Positions 51,360 to 60,019 of a DNA stretch of 64,000 nucleotides are shown in pieces. Under the pieces are notes generated by a model, which was not told the DNA's origin, did no database searches, and saw only the letters and a program-made list of their open reading frames with translations. Made by a program: the position numbers and the translations under genes. The stretch is from Vreelandella stevensii S18214 (GTDB lineage: Bacteria > Pseudomonadota > Gammaproteobacteria > Pseudomonadales > Halomonadaceae): positions 1-64,000 of the forward strand of contig NZ_AJTS01000052.1 of the NCBI RefSeq assembly GCF_000275725.1. The letters are read 5' to 3'. Positions within the stretch are counted from its first letter, which is position 1; every line of letters begins with the position of its first letter.

Positions 51360-51707
51360 ATGGAACCGCTAATGGCCCTGGCGATTGGTTTGCTGTACGC
51401 CACTGCCGTATTCATGATGCTGCGGCGTTCGATCGTCAAACTGGTGATCGGTTTGCTGCTGCTTTCCAATGGCGCCAACCTGCTGATTTTTACCACCGCA
51501 GGCATGACCCGTGGCGCGCCACCGCTGATTCCCGAAGGCATGATGCAGCCACTGGGCCCCGTGGCCGATCCGCTGCCCCAGGCCGTGGTGCTGACCGCCA
51601 TCGTCATCGCGTTCGGCGTACTGGCATTTGCCGTCGTACTGATTCGCCGTGCCTATGAGATCGTGAAGGCAGATGATTTGGACAAGATGAAGGATACCGA
51701 CACGTGA
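51360..51707 (+). CDS. mrpC: Na+/H+ antiporter subunit C (MrpC)
   Basis: A 115-residue NuoK-like protein of three membrane segments: [30 protein letters not shown] and [17 protein letters not shown] are family stretches. AGGAGG precedes its start 33 bp after mrpB. Its stop overlaps the mrpD GTG by four bases. Confidence 0.96.
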   Translation: MEPLMALAIGLLYATAVFMMLRRSIVKLVIGLLLLSNGANLLIFTTAGMTRGAPPLIPEGMMQPLGPVADPLPQAVVLTAIVIAFGVLAFAVVLIRRAYEIVKADDLDKMKDTDT

Positions 51708-53305
51708 GGCCTGAAGTTGCACTTCCCGTTCTGTTGCCTCTGCTTTCGGGGGCGATATCGCTGCTGTTCTGGCGGTCGCGGCCCATGCAGCGCTTTGTGG
51801 CCGTTGCTGGCAACGTTGCGCTGCTGGGCGTCAGTCTGTGGCTGTTTGTCGCGGTACTGACAGATGGCTATGTCACCATGCAGATGGGTAACTGGCCTGC
51901 GCCCTTCGGCATTACCCTGGTGGCGGACATGCTCAGTGCCGTGATGATCCTGATGACCGGTATCATCGGCTTGGCCATGGGCATCTACTCACTGGCCACC
52001 ACCGGGCGTGGTCATGAAAAGTTTGGCTACTACCCGCTGATGCATCTGCTGCTGGCCGGTGTGGCCGGAGCCTTCCTGACCGGCGACATGTTCAACCTCT
52101 ACGTGTGGTTCGAAGTGATGCTGGTGGCATCGTTCGCGCTGCTGATTCTGGGTGGCGAGCGTGCCCAGATGGAAGGAGCCATCAAGTATGTGACGCTGAA
52201 CCTGTTGGCATCGGTGATCTTTCTGACCGCCGTCGGTCTGCTGTATGGCACGGTCGGTTCGCTGAACATGGCCGATATCGCCCTGCGCATGGACGAAGCC
52301 GAGCACAGCGGCATGGTAGAAGTGCTGGCCGTGATGTTCATGGTGGCCTTTGGTATCAAGGCGGCCGCGTTTCCGCTGTTCTTCTGGCTGCCCGCGTCGT
52401 ATCACACGCCGCCCGTGGCGGTATCGGCGCTGTTTGCTGGCCTGCTGACCAAGGTCGGGGTGTACTCGCTGTTCCGCGTCTTCACGCTGATCTTCGATCA
52501 GACCATGGGCTACCTTCAGGACATCATACTGTGGGGTGCAGTCTTGACCATGGTCACCGGCGTACTCGGGGCGGCGGCGCAGTATGAGTTCCGCCGTATT
52601 CTCTCGTTTCACATCGTCAGCCAGATTGGCTACATGATTCTTGGTCTGGCGCTCTATACCCCGCTGGCCATCGCCGGTGGCGTGTTTGCGATCATGCACA
52701 ATATCATCGTGAAAACGAATCTGTTCCTGATCAGTGGTATCACGCATCGCTTGCAGGGCACCTACCAGCTCAAGAAGATGGGCGGGCTGTATCGCGAGCG
52801 CCCCTGGCTCGCCGTGGCGTTCTTTATCTCGGCTTTCTCGTTGGCGGGCATTCCGCCGCTGTCCGGTTTCTTCGCCAAGTTCGTACTGGTGCGAGCAGGC
52901 CTGGAAGCGGGCGCCTATGTGGCCACCGGCATCGCTTTGGCCGTGGGCTTGATGACCCTCTACTCGATGGTCAAGATCTGGAACGAAGTGTTCTGGAAAG
53001 CCCTCCCGGAAGAGAACAAGGTGCCCGCCACCCAAACGCCCACGGGCGATGACGGCCGTATGCTCAAGCCGAGCCTGTGGATGATGTATCTGCCGGTGAT
53101 CGTGTTGGCCATGATGTCGCTGCTGGTGGGTGTGTTCGCCGAGCCCATCATGCAGGTCATGAATCAGGTTGGCGATCAATTGATGAACCCGGCAGGCTAT
53201 ATAGAGGCCGTACTCGGTGAGTCGGCAAGTGTCATCGATGCGCTGTTGGAAGCGGCTGAAGCAGGTGTGGATCAGGCGAGTGACGTTCAGGAGGATGCTC
53301 CATGA
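51704..53305 (+). CDS. mrpD: Na+/H+ antiporter subunit D (MrpD)
   Basis: A 533-residue NuoN/NuoM-like subunit with about 14 membrane segments. It has [20 protein letters not shown] (Glu), [20 protein letters not shown] (Lys) and [17 protein letters not shown], as in MrpD. The start is GTG at 51704, overlapping the mrpC stop (GTGA). The C-terminus has a polar tail (ASDVQEDAP). It forms one of the proton or Na+ paths. Confidence 0.96.
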   Translation: MRPEVALPVLLPLLSGAISLLFWRSRPMQRFVAVAGNVALLGVSLWLFVAVLTDGYVTMQMGNWPAPFGITLVADMLSAVMILMTGIIGLAMGIYSLATTGRGHEKFGYYPLMHLLLAGVAGAFLTGDMFNLYVWFEVMLVASFALLILGGERAQMEGAIKYVTLNLLASVIFLTAVGLLYGTVGSLNMADIALRMDEAEHSGMVEVLAVMFMVAFGIKAAAFPLFFWLPASYHTPPVAVSALFAGLLTKVGVYSLFRVFTLIFDQTMGYLQDIILWGAVLTMVTGVLGAAAQYEFRRILSFHIVSQIGYMILGLALYTPLAIAGGVFAIMHNIIVKTNLFLISGITHRLQGTYQLKKMGGLYRERPWLAVAFFISAFSLAGIPPLSGFFAKFVLVRAGLEAGAYVATGIALAVGLMTLYSMVKIWNEVFWKALPEENKVPATQTPTGDDGRMLKPSLWMMYLPVIVLAMMSLLVGVFAEPIMQVMNQVGDQLMNPAGYIEAVLGESASVIDALLEAAEAGVDQASDVQEDAP

Positions 53306-53775
53306 CCGGTGCAATTTGGAACTTGTTACTTGGCTTGGCCTGGGTACTGTTGAGCGGTGATTTCTCGGGCTTGAACCTGCTGGTAGGCATGGTGTTTGGT
53401 TATATTGCGCTGGTGTTGATCGAACCTCAGGTTGAAGCGCTGAAAGGCTATCCTTCGCGAGTGCCGCGCATCATCGGCTTCATTGGCTTCTTCATGAAAG
53501 AGCTGGTGCAGGCCAACTTGCGCGTCGCTTTCGATATCCTGACGCCGCCCTGGCACATGCAGCCAGGGGTCATTGCTTTTCCGCTGGCCGCGCGCACGGA
53601 AATGGAGATCACCATGGTGGCCAACCTGATTTCGCTGACGCCGGGCACGTTGAGCCTGGACGTCTCCGATGATCGCCGGGTGCTCTATATCCATGCCATG
53701 TTCCTTGATGACGAAGATGAGTTGAGACGTAGCCTCAAAGAGATGGAGTACCGAGCCCTGGAGTTATTTCGCTGA
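53302..53775 (+). CDS. mrpE: Na+/H+ antiporter subunit E (MrpE)
   Basis: A 157-residue protein with a membrane N-terminal half and a soluble C-terminal half (TEMEITMVANLISLTPGTLSLDV, HAMFLDDEDELRR), as in MrpE. Start overlaps mrpD stop by four bases (ATGA). Confidence 0.95.
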   Translation: MTGAIWNLLLGLAWVLLSGDFSGLNLLVGMVFGYIALVLIEPQVEALKGYPSRVPRIIGFIGFFMKELVQANLRVAFDILTPPWHMQPGVIAFPLAARTEMEITMVANLISLTPGTLSLDVSDDRRVLYIHAMFLDDEDELRRSLKEMEYRALELFR

Positions 53776-54044
53776 TGGATACCGTGATTTTAATTAGCCA
53801 GGTCGTGATGGGCTGTGCCCTGATACTGACCTTCGTGCGCGTGGTGCGTGGCCCTAGCCTGCCGGACCGAGTGGTGGCGCTGGAGCTGTTTTCCACCACG
53901 GTGGTGGGGCTGGTAGGGGTATATGCCATACAATCAGGTGTATCGAGCTTTCTGGATGCGGCCATCGTCATTGCGCTGATGGGCTTCCTGGCCGCCATCG
54001 GATTTGCTCGCTTTCTGGAACGTGGAGGGCCGCGGGATGATTGA
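53775..54044 (+). CDS. mrpF: Na+/H+ antiporter subunit F (MrpF)
   Basis: An 89-residue protein with three membrane segments and the MnhF stretch RVVRGPSLPDRVVALELFST. Overlaps mrpE by one base (TGATG). Confidence 0.95.
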   Translation: MDTVILISQVVMGCALILTFVRVVRGPSLPDRVVALELFSTTVVGLVGVYAIQSGVSSFLDAAIVIALMGFLAAIGFARFLERGGPRDD

Positions 54045-54441
54045 TTTCGTCAAGGGAACGCTGGTTCTGACCGGCGCCAGCTTCATGCTGCTGGCCTCCA
54101 TTGGTTTGCTGCGGCTGCCCGATTTGTTGACCCGTATGCATGCCACCACCAAGGCTGCTGCACTGGGGGTGATCCTGATCATGCTGGCGGCAGCCATGCA
54201 CTTTGCCGAAGTGGGGGTCGTGGCGCGGGCATTCGCGATCATCGTATTCATCTTGATCACCGCACCTATTGCCGCCCATGTGATTGGCAGGGCGGGTTAC
54301 TTCGTCGGCTCTCGACTGTGGAGCGGTACGGTGAAGGATGAACTCAGGCCCAATTATGATCCGCTCACCCATGAATTGAAGAGCGGATTGGAGACCCATG
54401 AAAATGCCAAGCGTCAACCTCGGCCTACAGATCCCGACTGA
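54037..54441 (+). CDS. mrpG: Na+/H+ antiporter subunit G (MrpG)
   Basis: A 134-residue protein with three membrane segments and the MnhG stretch GLLRLPDLLTRMHATTKAAALGV. The ATG at 54037 overlaps the mrpF stop by 8 bp and has GGAGGG upstream. A longer soluble C-terminal tail than usual (about 40 residues) is present. Last gene of the mrp operon, followed by a terminator. Confidence 0.95.
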   Translation: MIDFVKGTLVLTGASFMLLASIGLLRLPDLLTRMHATTKAAALGVILIMLAAAMHFAEVGVVARAFAIIVFILITAPIAAHVIGRAGYFVGSRLWSGTVKDELRPNYDPLTHELKSGLETHENAKRQPRPTDPD

Positions 54442-54462
54442 CCATTAATCAACGAGTTAACC

Positions 54463-54489
54463 AAAAGCCACCTTCGGGTGGCTTTTTTT
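54463..54489 (+). terminator. Intrinsic terminator of the mrp operon
   Basis: Stem AAAAGCCACC/GGTGGCTTTT with a stable TTCG tetraloop and long T-run. Confidence 0.9.
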
Positions 54490-54556
54490 ATGCGGAGTTA
54501 ATAAGGCGCTGCTGTTTAACCAAAGTGCGCAGTGCCACTAAATGCCTGTTAATTTA

Positions 54557-54578
54557 TATACAATATATGTACTGTATA
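54557..54578. promoter_or_regulatory. Inverted repeat upstream of the DUF2256/DASH genes
   Basis: TATACA (54557-54562) and TGTATA (54573-54578) with a 10-bp spacer in a very AT-rich stretch, about 60 bp upstream of the DUF2256 frame. The half-site TATAC is shared with the palindrome next to the other photolyase gene. Confidence 0.45.
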
Positions 54579-54638
54579 AGATATAGTGTCCATGTATGAA
54601 AGCGTGGCGCGGTGCTTTACGCGCAGCGAGATGGACAG

Positions 54639-54815
54639 ATGAGACGAAAACAAGACCTACCGGAAAAAGACTGCGTTCAATGCCAGCGCCCATTTACTTG
54701 GCGGAAAAAATGGGCGCGCTGTTGAGAGGAAGTGCGTTTTTGCAGCGAACGCTGCCGACGCGAAGCCAGACAGCACAGCACGCCGAGGAGGCACGAGCAT
54801 GAACAGCACGACTGA
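54639..54815 (+). pseudogene. DUF2256 zinc-ribbon-like protein gene with premature TGA
   Basis: The frame from ATG 54639 reads like a DUF2256 protein: MRRKQDLPEKDCVQCQRPFT, then WRKKWARC, then a TGA at 54723-54725, then in the same frame EEVRFCSERCRREARQ, ending at TGA 54813-54815. Family members have Trp at the interrupted position (TGG), so one G-to-A change explains the stop. Cys pairs before and after the stop (CVQC, CSERC) match the family. DUF2256 genes often lie next to photolyase or cryptochrome genes, and here the end overlaps the start of the DASH gene by 17 bp. The intact function is unknown. Confidence 0.8.
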
Positions 54816-56220
54816 TATTGTCTGGCTACAGGATAACCTCCGTGTAGCGGACAACCCTCTACTACATTTCACATCCGCCCCTGATCAACTGGTTTGCCTT
54901 TACGTACTGGACCGGGCGTGGTTACGTTCCAATATGGCAGGCGAGGAGACTTGCCGCCTTGGCCCGGCGCGCCTGCGCTTCTTATGGCAAAGCCTGATGG
55001 AACTGCGTGGCGAGCTGCTGCAATTAGGCAGCGATCTGCTGGTACGTATTGGTCACCCTGCCGAAGAGGTAGTGGCCATGGCCACGCGCCTCAAAGCCCG
55101 GCAAGTGCTGGTCGCCGAACACTCGGGCTGCGAAGAACGGGCGCACATTGGTCAGGTGGCCGAGACGCTGCCTGAGCACTGCTCGCTGGTGCGTTCCGAT
55201 AGCGGCTACCTGATTGACGCCTCGGCGCTGCCGTTTGCGTTGGAGGAGCTGCCTGCCAGCTTTTCGGCGTTTCGTCGTCAGGTGGAGAAACATTGTGAGA
55301 TCCCCGCGCCGCTCAGTATGCCGGTGACGCTGCCCGGGTGGCCAGACGACGCCCCCCGTGGCTTCCCGCCGCTCAGGGATGTATGTCAGCAGAGTGCGGC
55401 CTGGCAGCCAGACAAGCGTCAGGGGCTTGTATTCGTCGGCGGTGAATCCGCAGCTCGAGACCGGCTGCAGCACTATCTGTGGCGGCAGAACGGCGCTGAG
55501 TCCTACAAGAAAACCCGCAATGGTTTGTTGGGAGCCAACTTTTCGACGCGGTTTTCGCCTTGGCTGGCCAAGGGCTGTCTCTCGGCTCGCCAGGTACACC
55601 GTGAGGTCAAGGCCTGGGAAGCCATCAATGGTAGCTGCGAGTCCAGCTACTGGATCGTGTTCGAACTATTGTGGCGTGACTACTTTCACCGTGCAGCGCA
55701 GCTGGAAGGCCCTGCGCTATTCGGCCGCGAGCAGCTCCCCGTGCCTAACGAGGCGTTCAACCGTTGGCGCGATGGCAAGACAGGGGTCCCGTTCATCGAT
55801 GCGGCGATGATCGAGCTCAAAGGGACCGGATGGATATCCAATCGCGCACGCCAGAACGTGGCCAGTTTCCTGGTCAAGGATCTCGGCGTGGACTGGCGTT
55901 TGGGCGCTGGCTGGTTCGAGCACTGTCTGATCGATTACGATGTGGCCAGTAACTGGGGTAATTGGCGCTATATCGCCGGAGTAGGGCGAGATCCCCGGCA
56001 GGATCGCTACTTCAACGTGTTGAAGCAGGCAGGACATTATGACCCAAAAGGCCTCTATGTCGCATACTGGCTGCCCGCCCTCGAGTCCTTGCCCTTTGGC
56101 CTCGAACGGCACCAGCCTTGGCGCGCGGCGCCTTCCAGGTTCGATCCTCCCTGCGTCATGCCAAGTGAGTGGCACCGCTGGCTGATTGCTGCCGAAGAGT
56201 TCGAGGAGACGGATGAGTAA
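54799..56220 (+). CDS. DASH-family cryptochrome/photolyase
   Basis: A 473-residue flavoprotein. An N-terminal photolyase alpha/beta domain (VWLQDNLRVADNPLL) carries the antenna site, and the FAD domain shows the DASH stretches YKKTRNGLLGANFSTRFSPW and SSYWIVFELLWRDYFHRAA. Then come GWISNRARQNVASFLVKDLG and DWRLGAGWFEHCLIDYD. DASH proteins repair cyclobutane dimers in single-stranded DNA. AGGAGG lies before the ATG at 54799. It follows the broken DUF2256 frame and the next gene overlaps its 3' end. Confidence 0.93.
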   Translation: MNSTTDIVWLQDNLRVADNPLLHFTSAPDQLVCLYVLDRAWLRSNMAGEETCRLGPARLRFLWQSLMELRGELLQLGSDLLVRIGHPAEEVVAMATRLKARQVLVAEHSGCEERAHIGQVAETLPEHCSLVRSDSGYLIDASALPFALEELPASFSAFRRQVEKHCEIPAPLSMPVTLPGWPDDAPRGFPPLRDVCQQSAAWQPDKRQGLVFVGGESAARDRLQHYLWRQNGAESYKKTRNGLLGANFSTRFSPWLAKGCLSARQVHREVKAWEAINGSCESSYWIVFELLWRDYFHRAAQLEGPALFGREQLPVPNEAFNRWRDGKTGVPFIDAAMIELKGTGWISNRARQNVASFLVKDLGVDWRLGAGWFEHCLIDYDVASNWGNWRYIAGVGRDPRQDRYFNVLKQAGHYDPKGLYVAYWLPALESLPFGLERHQPWRAAPSRFDPPCVMPSEWHRWLIAAEEFEETDE

Positions 56221-56671
56221 GCAAGCAGGAAGCGTTGTGAGTGAACGCCGATTGGCCTGGGGGCTGGGCCTTGCTGGGCTGATCCCGTTCATTGCGGCGA
56301 GTGGCGCAGCATGGTGGGCGCCTACCGCCTGGCAGGTCACGGCGATTTACGGGTTTACTTACTACAGTGCGGTGATTCTGTCATTTCTGGGTGGCGTTCA
56401 TTGGGGCAGTGCGCTGCAGGTCTCGCGGCTGGGTAACGGTAGGCGCTTGGTACTGGCCATGGTGCCTAGCCTGATTGCCTGGCCTGCGCTGATGTTCGAT
56501 GTGGTGACGGGGCTATGGGTGCTGTTGGCAGGCTTTGTGCTCATTGGTCTTTACGATGTCAGCCGCGATGGCCGTGAAGGGTTTCCTCGCTGGTACACAG
56601 GGTTACGCTGTGTGCTGACCGGTATCGTGGGGGCTGCCCACCTGGTGGTGCTGTGGCGGCTCATGGCCTGA
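56213..56671 (+). CDS. DUF3429 membrane protein
   Basis: A 152-residue protein with about five membrane segments and the DUF3429 region GFTYYSAVILSFLGGVHWGSAL. The start overlaps the DASH gene end by 8 bp, so the genes are translated together. DUF3429 proteins are often near photolyase genes; function unknown. Confidence 0.85.
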   Translation: MSKQAGSVVSERRLAWGLGLAGLIPFIAASGAAWWAPTAWQVTAIYGFTYYSAVILSFLGGVHWGSALQVSRLGNGRRLVLAMVPSLIAWPALMFDVVTGLWVLLAGFVLIGLYDVSRDGREGFPRWYTGLRCVLTGIVGAAHLVVLWRLMA

Positions 56672-56738
56672 GGCTGGCATCAGACCCGTTTCTGAGCCAT
56701 TATCACAGCCACGCCAAGGACAGCCATGAGACGATGAC

Positions 56739-57995
56739 ATGTTATTGAAATCCCAGGTATCACCCGCTTTCGCGCCCACCTTCAAGCCAGCCTTGATACT
56801 GGCAACGATGCTGGCTTTGGGGGGGCAATCTGCCCAAGCCAGCCCGCAACTGATGACCGAAGTCGATGCGCGAGCCGCCGAGCAAGTGCAGTATGCCAGC
56901 TTCAACCAGTGGCTGAGTGATTTCCGCCGTTACGCCGCCAATCAAGGGATCAGTGAAGCCACTCTGGCCAAAGCGCTGGACGGTGTGCGTTATCGCGAGC
57001 GCGTGATCGAGCTGGACCGTCATCAGCCTGAGTTCGTCAGGCCCATCTGGCAATACCTCGATAGCGCCGTGTCCAGTACGCGCATTGCCAATGGTCGTGA
57101 AAAGTATGCTCAGCATCGCGATACTGCTCAACAGATGCAGCAGCGCTATGGGGTGCCTGCCGAAATCATCGTTGCCATCTGGGGTGTCGAGAGTAATTAC
57201 GGCAGCAACTTTGGTGACTTTTCGACGCTGGAGTCCCTCGCCACCCTGGCCTACGATGGCCGTCGCCGTGATTTTGCCCGCGGAGAGCTTCTGGCAGCGC
57301 TGCGTATCATCGAGCAGGGGGATATCGCCGCCGATGAGATGCGCGGCTCCTGGGCCGGGGCCATGGGGCATACTCAGTTCATCCCCAGCAGCTTCGAAGC
57401 CTATGCGGTGGACGGCGACAACGATGGACGGCGTGATATCTGGGGCAGTATTCCCGATGTCATGGCCTCGACGGCCAACTACCTGGCCCGCGCCGGTTGG
57501 CAAGCAGGCCAGCCCTGGGGAGCCGAAGTGGTGCTGCCTGATACGTTCGACTACTCGCAAACCGAGCGTTTGAGTTCGGCCCAGTGGGCCGCGCAGGGCG
57601 TACGGGCGGTGAGCGGCGATTTGCCCGCCTTCGATAGCGCCGCCGTCATCGTACCAGCGGGTGCCAGTGGCCCAGCATTCATCGTAGGCCCTAACTTCCG
57701 GGCCATTTTGCGCTACAACAACGCCACCAGCTATGCACTAGCGGTGGCGACACTGGCCGATGCCATTGCCGGGCGTCAGGGTATTACTCAGTCCTGGCCC
57801 ACCCATGAGGCACCTTTGACGCGCGACGATGTCAGAACGCTTCAGCAGCGGCTGAACAACGCCGGTTATTCGGTGGGCACCGCCGATGGCATCATGGGAC
57901 CCAATACCCAGGCAGGTGTGCGAGCCTTCCAGCGTGATCAAGGACTGGTGCCCGACGGTTTTGCCACTCAGTCGCTGCTTGAGCGACTTCCATAA
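56739..57995 (+). CDS. Lytic murein transglycosylase (MltB-like) with peptidoglycan-binding domain
   Basis: A 418-residue periplasmic enzyme. It has a signal peptide (cut near SAQA-SPQL), an MltB-type SLT domain with catalytic Glu151 in IWGVESNYG, and GSWAGAMGHTQFIPSSFEAYA with DGDNDGRRDIWGSIPDVM. A C-terminal PG_binding_1 domain lies at about 355-418 (LQQRLNNAGYSVGTADGIMG). It cuts glycan strands to form anhydromuramyl ends. No lipobox, so it is soluble rather than membrane-linked. The retropepsin-like gene follows after 41 bp. Confidence 0.93.
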   Translation: MLLKSQVSPAFAPTFKPALILATMLALGGQSAQASPQLMTEVDARAAEQVQYASFNQWLSDFRRYAANQGISEATLAKALDGVRYRERVIELDRHQPEFVRPIWQYLDSAVSSTRIANGREKYAQHRDTAQQMQQRYGVPAEIIVAIWGVESNYGSNFGDFSTLESLATLAYDGRRRDFARGELLAALRIIEQGDIAADEMRGSWAGAMGHTQFIPSSFEAYAVDGDNDGRRDIWGSIPDVMASTANYLARAGWQAGQPWGAEVVLPDTFDYSQTERLSSAQWAAQGVRAVSGDLPAFDSAAVIVPAGASGPAFIVGPNFRAILRYNNATSYALAVATLADAIAGRQGITQSWPTHEAPLTRDDVRTLQQRLNNAGYSVGTADGIMGPNTQAGVRAFQRDQGLVPDGFATQSLLERLP

Positions 57996-58036
57996 TCCAA
58001 CTACCTCTTTAATCCAACTATCAAGGACGCGTTGCG

Positions 58037-58591
58037 ATGGTGAATAGATTGCGAAAGACCATGGGCATGACGGCTCTGGCGAGTGTGCTGATGGCGAGTG
58101 CCAGCGTACAGGCCGAGGACAAGGTGTTCGGCTGGGTGGAGAACGCGTTCATCGAGCCTTGGGGCATTGGCGTCAAGGCCAAGCTGGACAGCGGTGCGCT
58201 GACCTCGTCGTTGGACGCCCGTGACATCGAGATTTTCGAGAAGGATGGCGAAGACTGGGTGCGCTTTCGCTTAAAGCTGGAGGATCAGGCCAGCGGTGAG
58301 ACCTTCAGCGACGAAATCGAACGTCCGCTGTATCGTGAGCAAACCGTGCGCGGCGCCGGTGGGCGCGATGAACGCCCCGTGGTGCTGATGGACGTGTGCA
58401 TGGGCGACACCATCTATGAAGAGCAGTTCAGCCTGCGCGACCGCGAAGAGATGATTTACCCGCTGCTGCTGGGGCGTCGCACGATCAGCCATCTTGGGTT
58501 ACTGGATGTGCGCAGAACGTTCTTGCAGACACCGGAGTGTGGGGAGAATGCCGAGTACGTTCCCCACGACCCCGAAGACGATCAAACCTGA
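58037..58591 (+). CDS. Exported retropepsin-like protease family protein (PF05618-type)
   Basis: A 184-residue protein with a signal peptide (cut near VQA-EDKV). The protease-like motif reads KLDSGALTSSLDA with Asp51, followed by a beta-rich domain with PLLLGRRTISHLGLLDV. The family was called ATP-dependent zinc protease but is related to retropepsins. Members may act on cell-wall or envelope targets, and the neighbouring transglycosylase fits that. AAGGACGCG lies before the start. Converges with rsmE 13 bp downstream. Confidence 0.85.
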   Translation: MVNRLRKTMGMTALASVLMASASVQAEDKVFGWVENAFIEPWGIGVKAKLDSGALTSSLDARDIEIFEKDGEDWVRFRLKLEDQASGETFSDEIERPLYREQTVRGAGGRDERPVVLMDVCMGDTIYEEQFSLRDREEMIYPLLLGRRTISHLGLLDVRRTFLQTPECGENAEYVPHDPEDDQT

Positions 58592-58604
58592 TCAATAGGG
58601 TGAG

Positions 58605-59315
58605 TCAGAACAGCCGTGCCAGCAGCGCCGTCACGGCGGTTTCTACTCTCAGGATGCGCGGGCCCAGGTGCATGCCCTCGCATCCTGCTGCCAGCAGTTG
58701 CTCGACTTCCCATTCGATAAACCCCCCCTCTGGCCCCACGAAAAGTGCACAGGGCTCGTCGATGCCGCGTGGGCAGGCGTCGGGCATGCCAGGGTGAGCG
58801 ACGAGTCCCCGTCGCTCGTGTAGTACGCCGTTCAGGTGATCTTCCAGAAAAGGGCGAAATCCCTTGCACAGCGTGACCTGCGGGAGCTGCGTGTCGCGTG
58901 CCTGCTCCAACCCGAGCAGGAGATGCTGGTGCACCTTTTCTGGGCGTAGCTCCGGCGATTGCCAGTAGCTTTTCTCCACCCGCTGGGTGTGTAGTAGGGT
59001 AATCTGTTTCACGCCTAGCGCAGTGACATGTTCCAGCGTGCGGGCCAGCATGCGCGGGCGCGGCAAGGCCAGCACCAGATGCACCGGTAGCGGGGGTGGT
59101 GGAGGCGTTTCCAGCGGGCCCAGGTGGAAGAGGGCACCGCTTGTGGTCAGTTCGATCAGTTCGGCCTTGCCCATGTTGCCTCCCTGAACGCCCACGCTCA
59201 GTTGGTCCCCCGGCTGGGCGCGATGTACGTCGCGCAGATGCGTCAGGCGGCGGGTGTCGGTCAGGCGGGCTTGTTGGCCGTTCACCTCACTGGGGTCGAG
59301 CAAAATCAGATTCAT
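58605..59315 (-). CDS. rsmE: 16S rRNA (uracil1498-N3)-methyltransferase RsmE
   Basis: A 236-residue SPOUT methyltransferase. It methylates U1498 in 16S rRNA with SAM. The N-terminal PUA-like domain has DTRRLTHLRDVHRAQPGDQLSV; the C-terminal knot has LALPRPRMLARTLEHVTALGV, FVGPEGGFIEWE and LGPRILRVETAVTALLA. Length is slightly short of E. coli (243). Converges with the retropepsin-like gene and is divergent from phaR. Confidence 0.95.
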   Translation of the reverse strand: MNLILLDPSEVNGQQARLTDTRRLTHLRDVHRAQPGDQLSVGVQGGNMGKAELIELTTSGALFHLGPLETPPPPPLPVHLVLALPRPRMLARTLEHVTALGVKQITLLHTQRVEKSYWQSPELRPEKVHQHLLLGLEQARDTQLPQVTLCKGFRPFLEDHLNGVLHERRGLVAHPGMPDACPRGIDEPCALFVGPEGGFIEWEVEQLLAAGCEGMHLGPRILRVETAVTALLARLF

Positions 59316-59450
59316 GATGGTCGTCTATTAGTCGTGGGCAGGCCGCGCATCGCGGCACTAATCCGTTAAGCTGGCTTGCATGGGCGTGTGTTGCAGGCAC
59401 AATAGCAGCCATGGCGACAAAAGCCTTTATCGCGTTTAAGGAGATACGCT

Positions 59451-59915
59451 GTGCGCGTCATTCGTAAATATGCCAACCGCAGGTTGTACGACACACAACA
59501 AAGCCGCTACGTGACGCTGGAAGATTTGCGCCGTCTGATTATCGACGAAGAGCCTTTTCGTGTCGAAGATGCCAAAAGTGGCGAAGACCTCACGCGCACG
59601 ATTCTACTGTCGATCATTATCGAACAGGAGCAGGCCGATAGTGAAGCGGAAGTGTTCTCCAACGATCTGCTGGCCCAGTTGATTCGCGTGTATGACATGT
59701 CGTCACCGCTGCCTCTGGCGCGCTATCTGGAACAGGGCACCCAGCTGATGCTGGAGCAGCAGAAACGCCTCCAGAGTCAGTGGCAGCAGGCCATGCGGCA
59801 TACGCCCATGGAGTTCATGCGTGAACTGGCCGAGGAGAATATGCGCTTTTGGCAGAACACGCTCAACCAGCCTTCCACCAAGGAAGACGACGACCCAACG
59901 GATGGCAAGCCTTAG
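59451..59915 (+). CDS. phaR: Polyhydroxyalkanoate synthesis repressor PhaR
   Basis: A 154-residue regulator with the PHB accumulation N-terminal domain (RVIRKYANRRLYDTQQSRYVTLEDL) that binds DNA or PHA, and a C-terminal part rich in Gln and Glu. It represses phasin genes until PHA granules form. The start is GTG at 59451 with AAGGAG upstream. No pha genes are near, so it acts at a distance. purD follows after 104 bp. Confidence 0.94.
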   Translation: MRVIRKYANRRLYDTQQSRYVTLEDLRRLIIDEEPFRVEDAKSGEDLTRTILLSIIIEQEQADSEAEVFSNDLLAQLIRVYDMSSPLPLARYLEQGTQLMLEQQKRLQSQWQQAMRHTPMEFMRELAEENMRFWQNTLNQPSTKEDDDPTDGKP

Positions 59916-60019
59916 CTTTACAACAGCGCTGGGTTTCAGACAGCGCTTGGCGCCCCGCTAGCGGCTGCGTTATGGCATAATGCGCCCATCGACGCTCTCC
60001 TGTTTTGAGAAGGATACCC

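Noticed and set aside
54596-54802. 68-codon frame upstream of the DASH gene
   Set aside because: It lies in a different frame from the DUF2256 remnant, which has the recognisable Cys motifs; this one has none.
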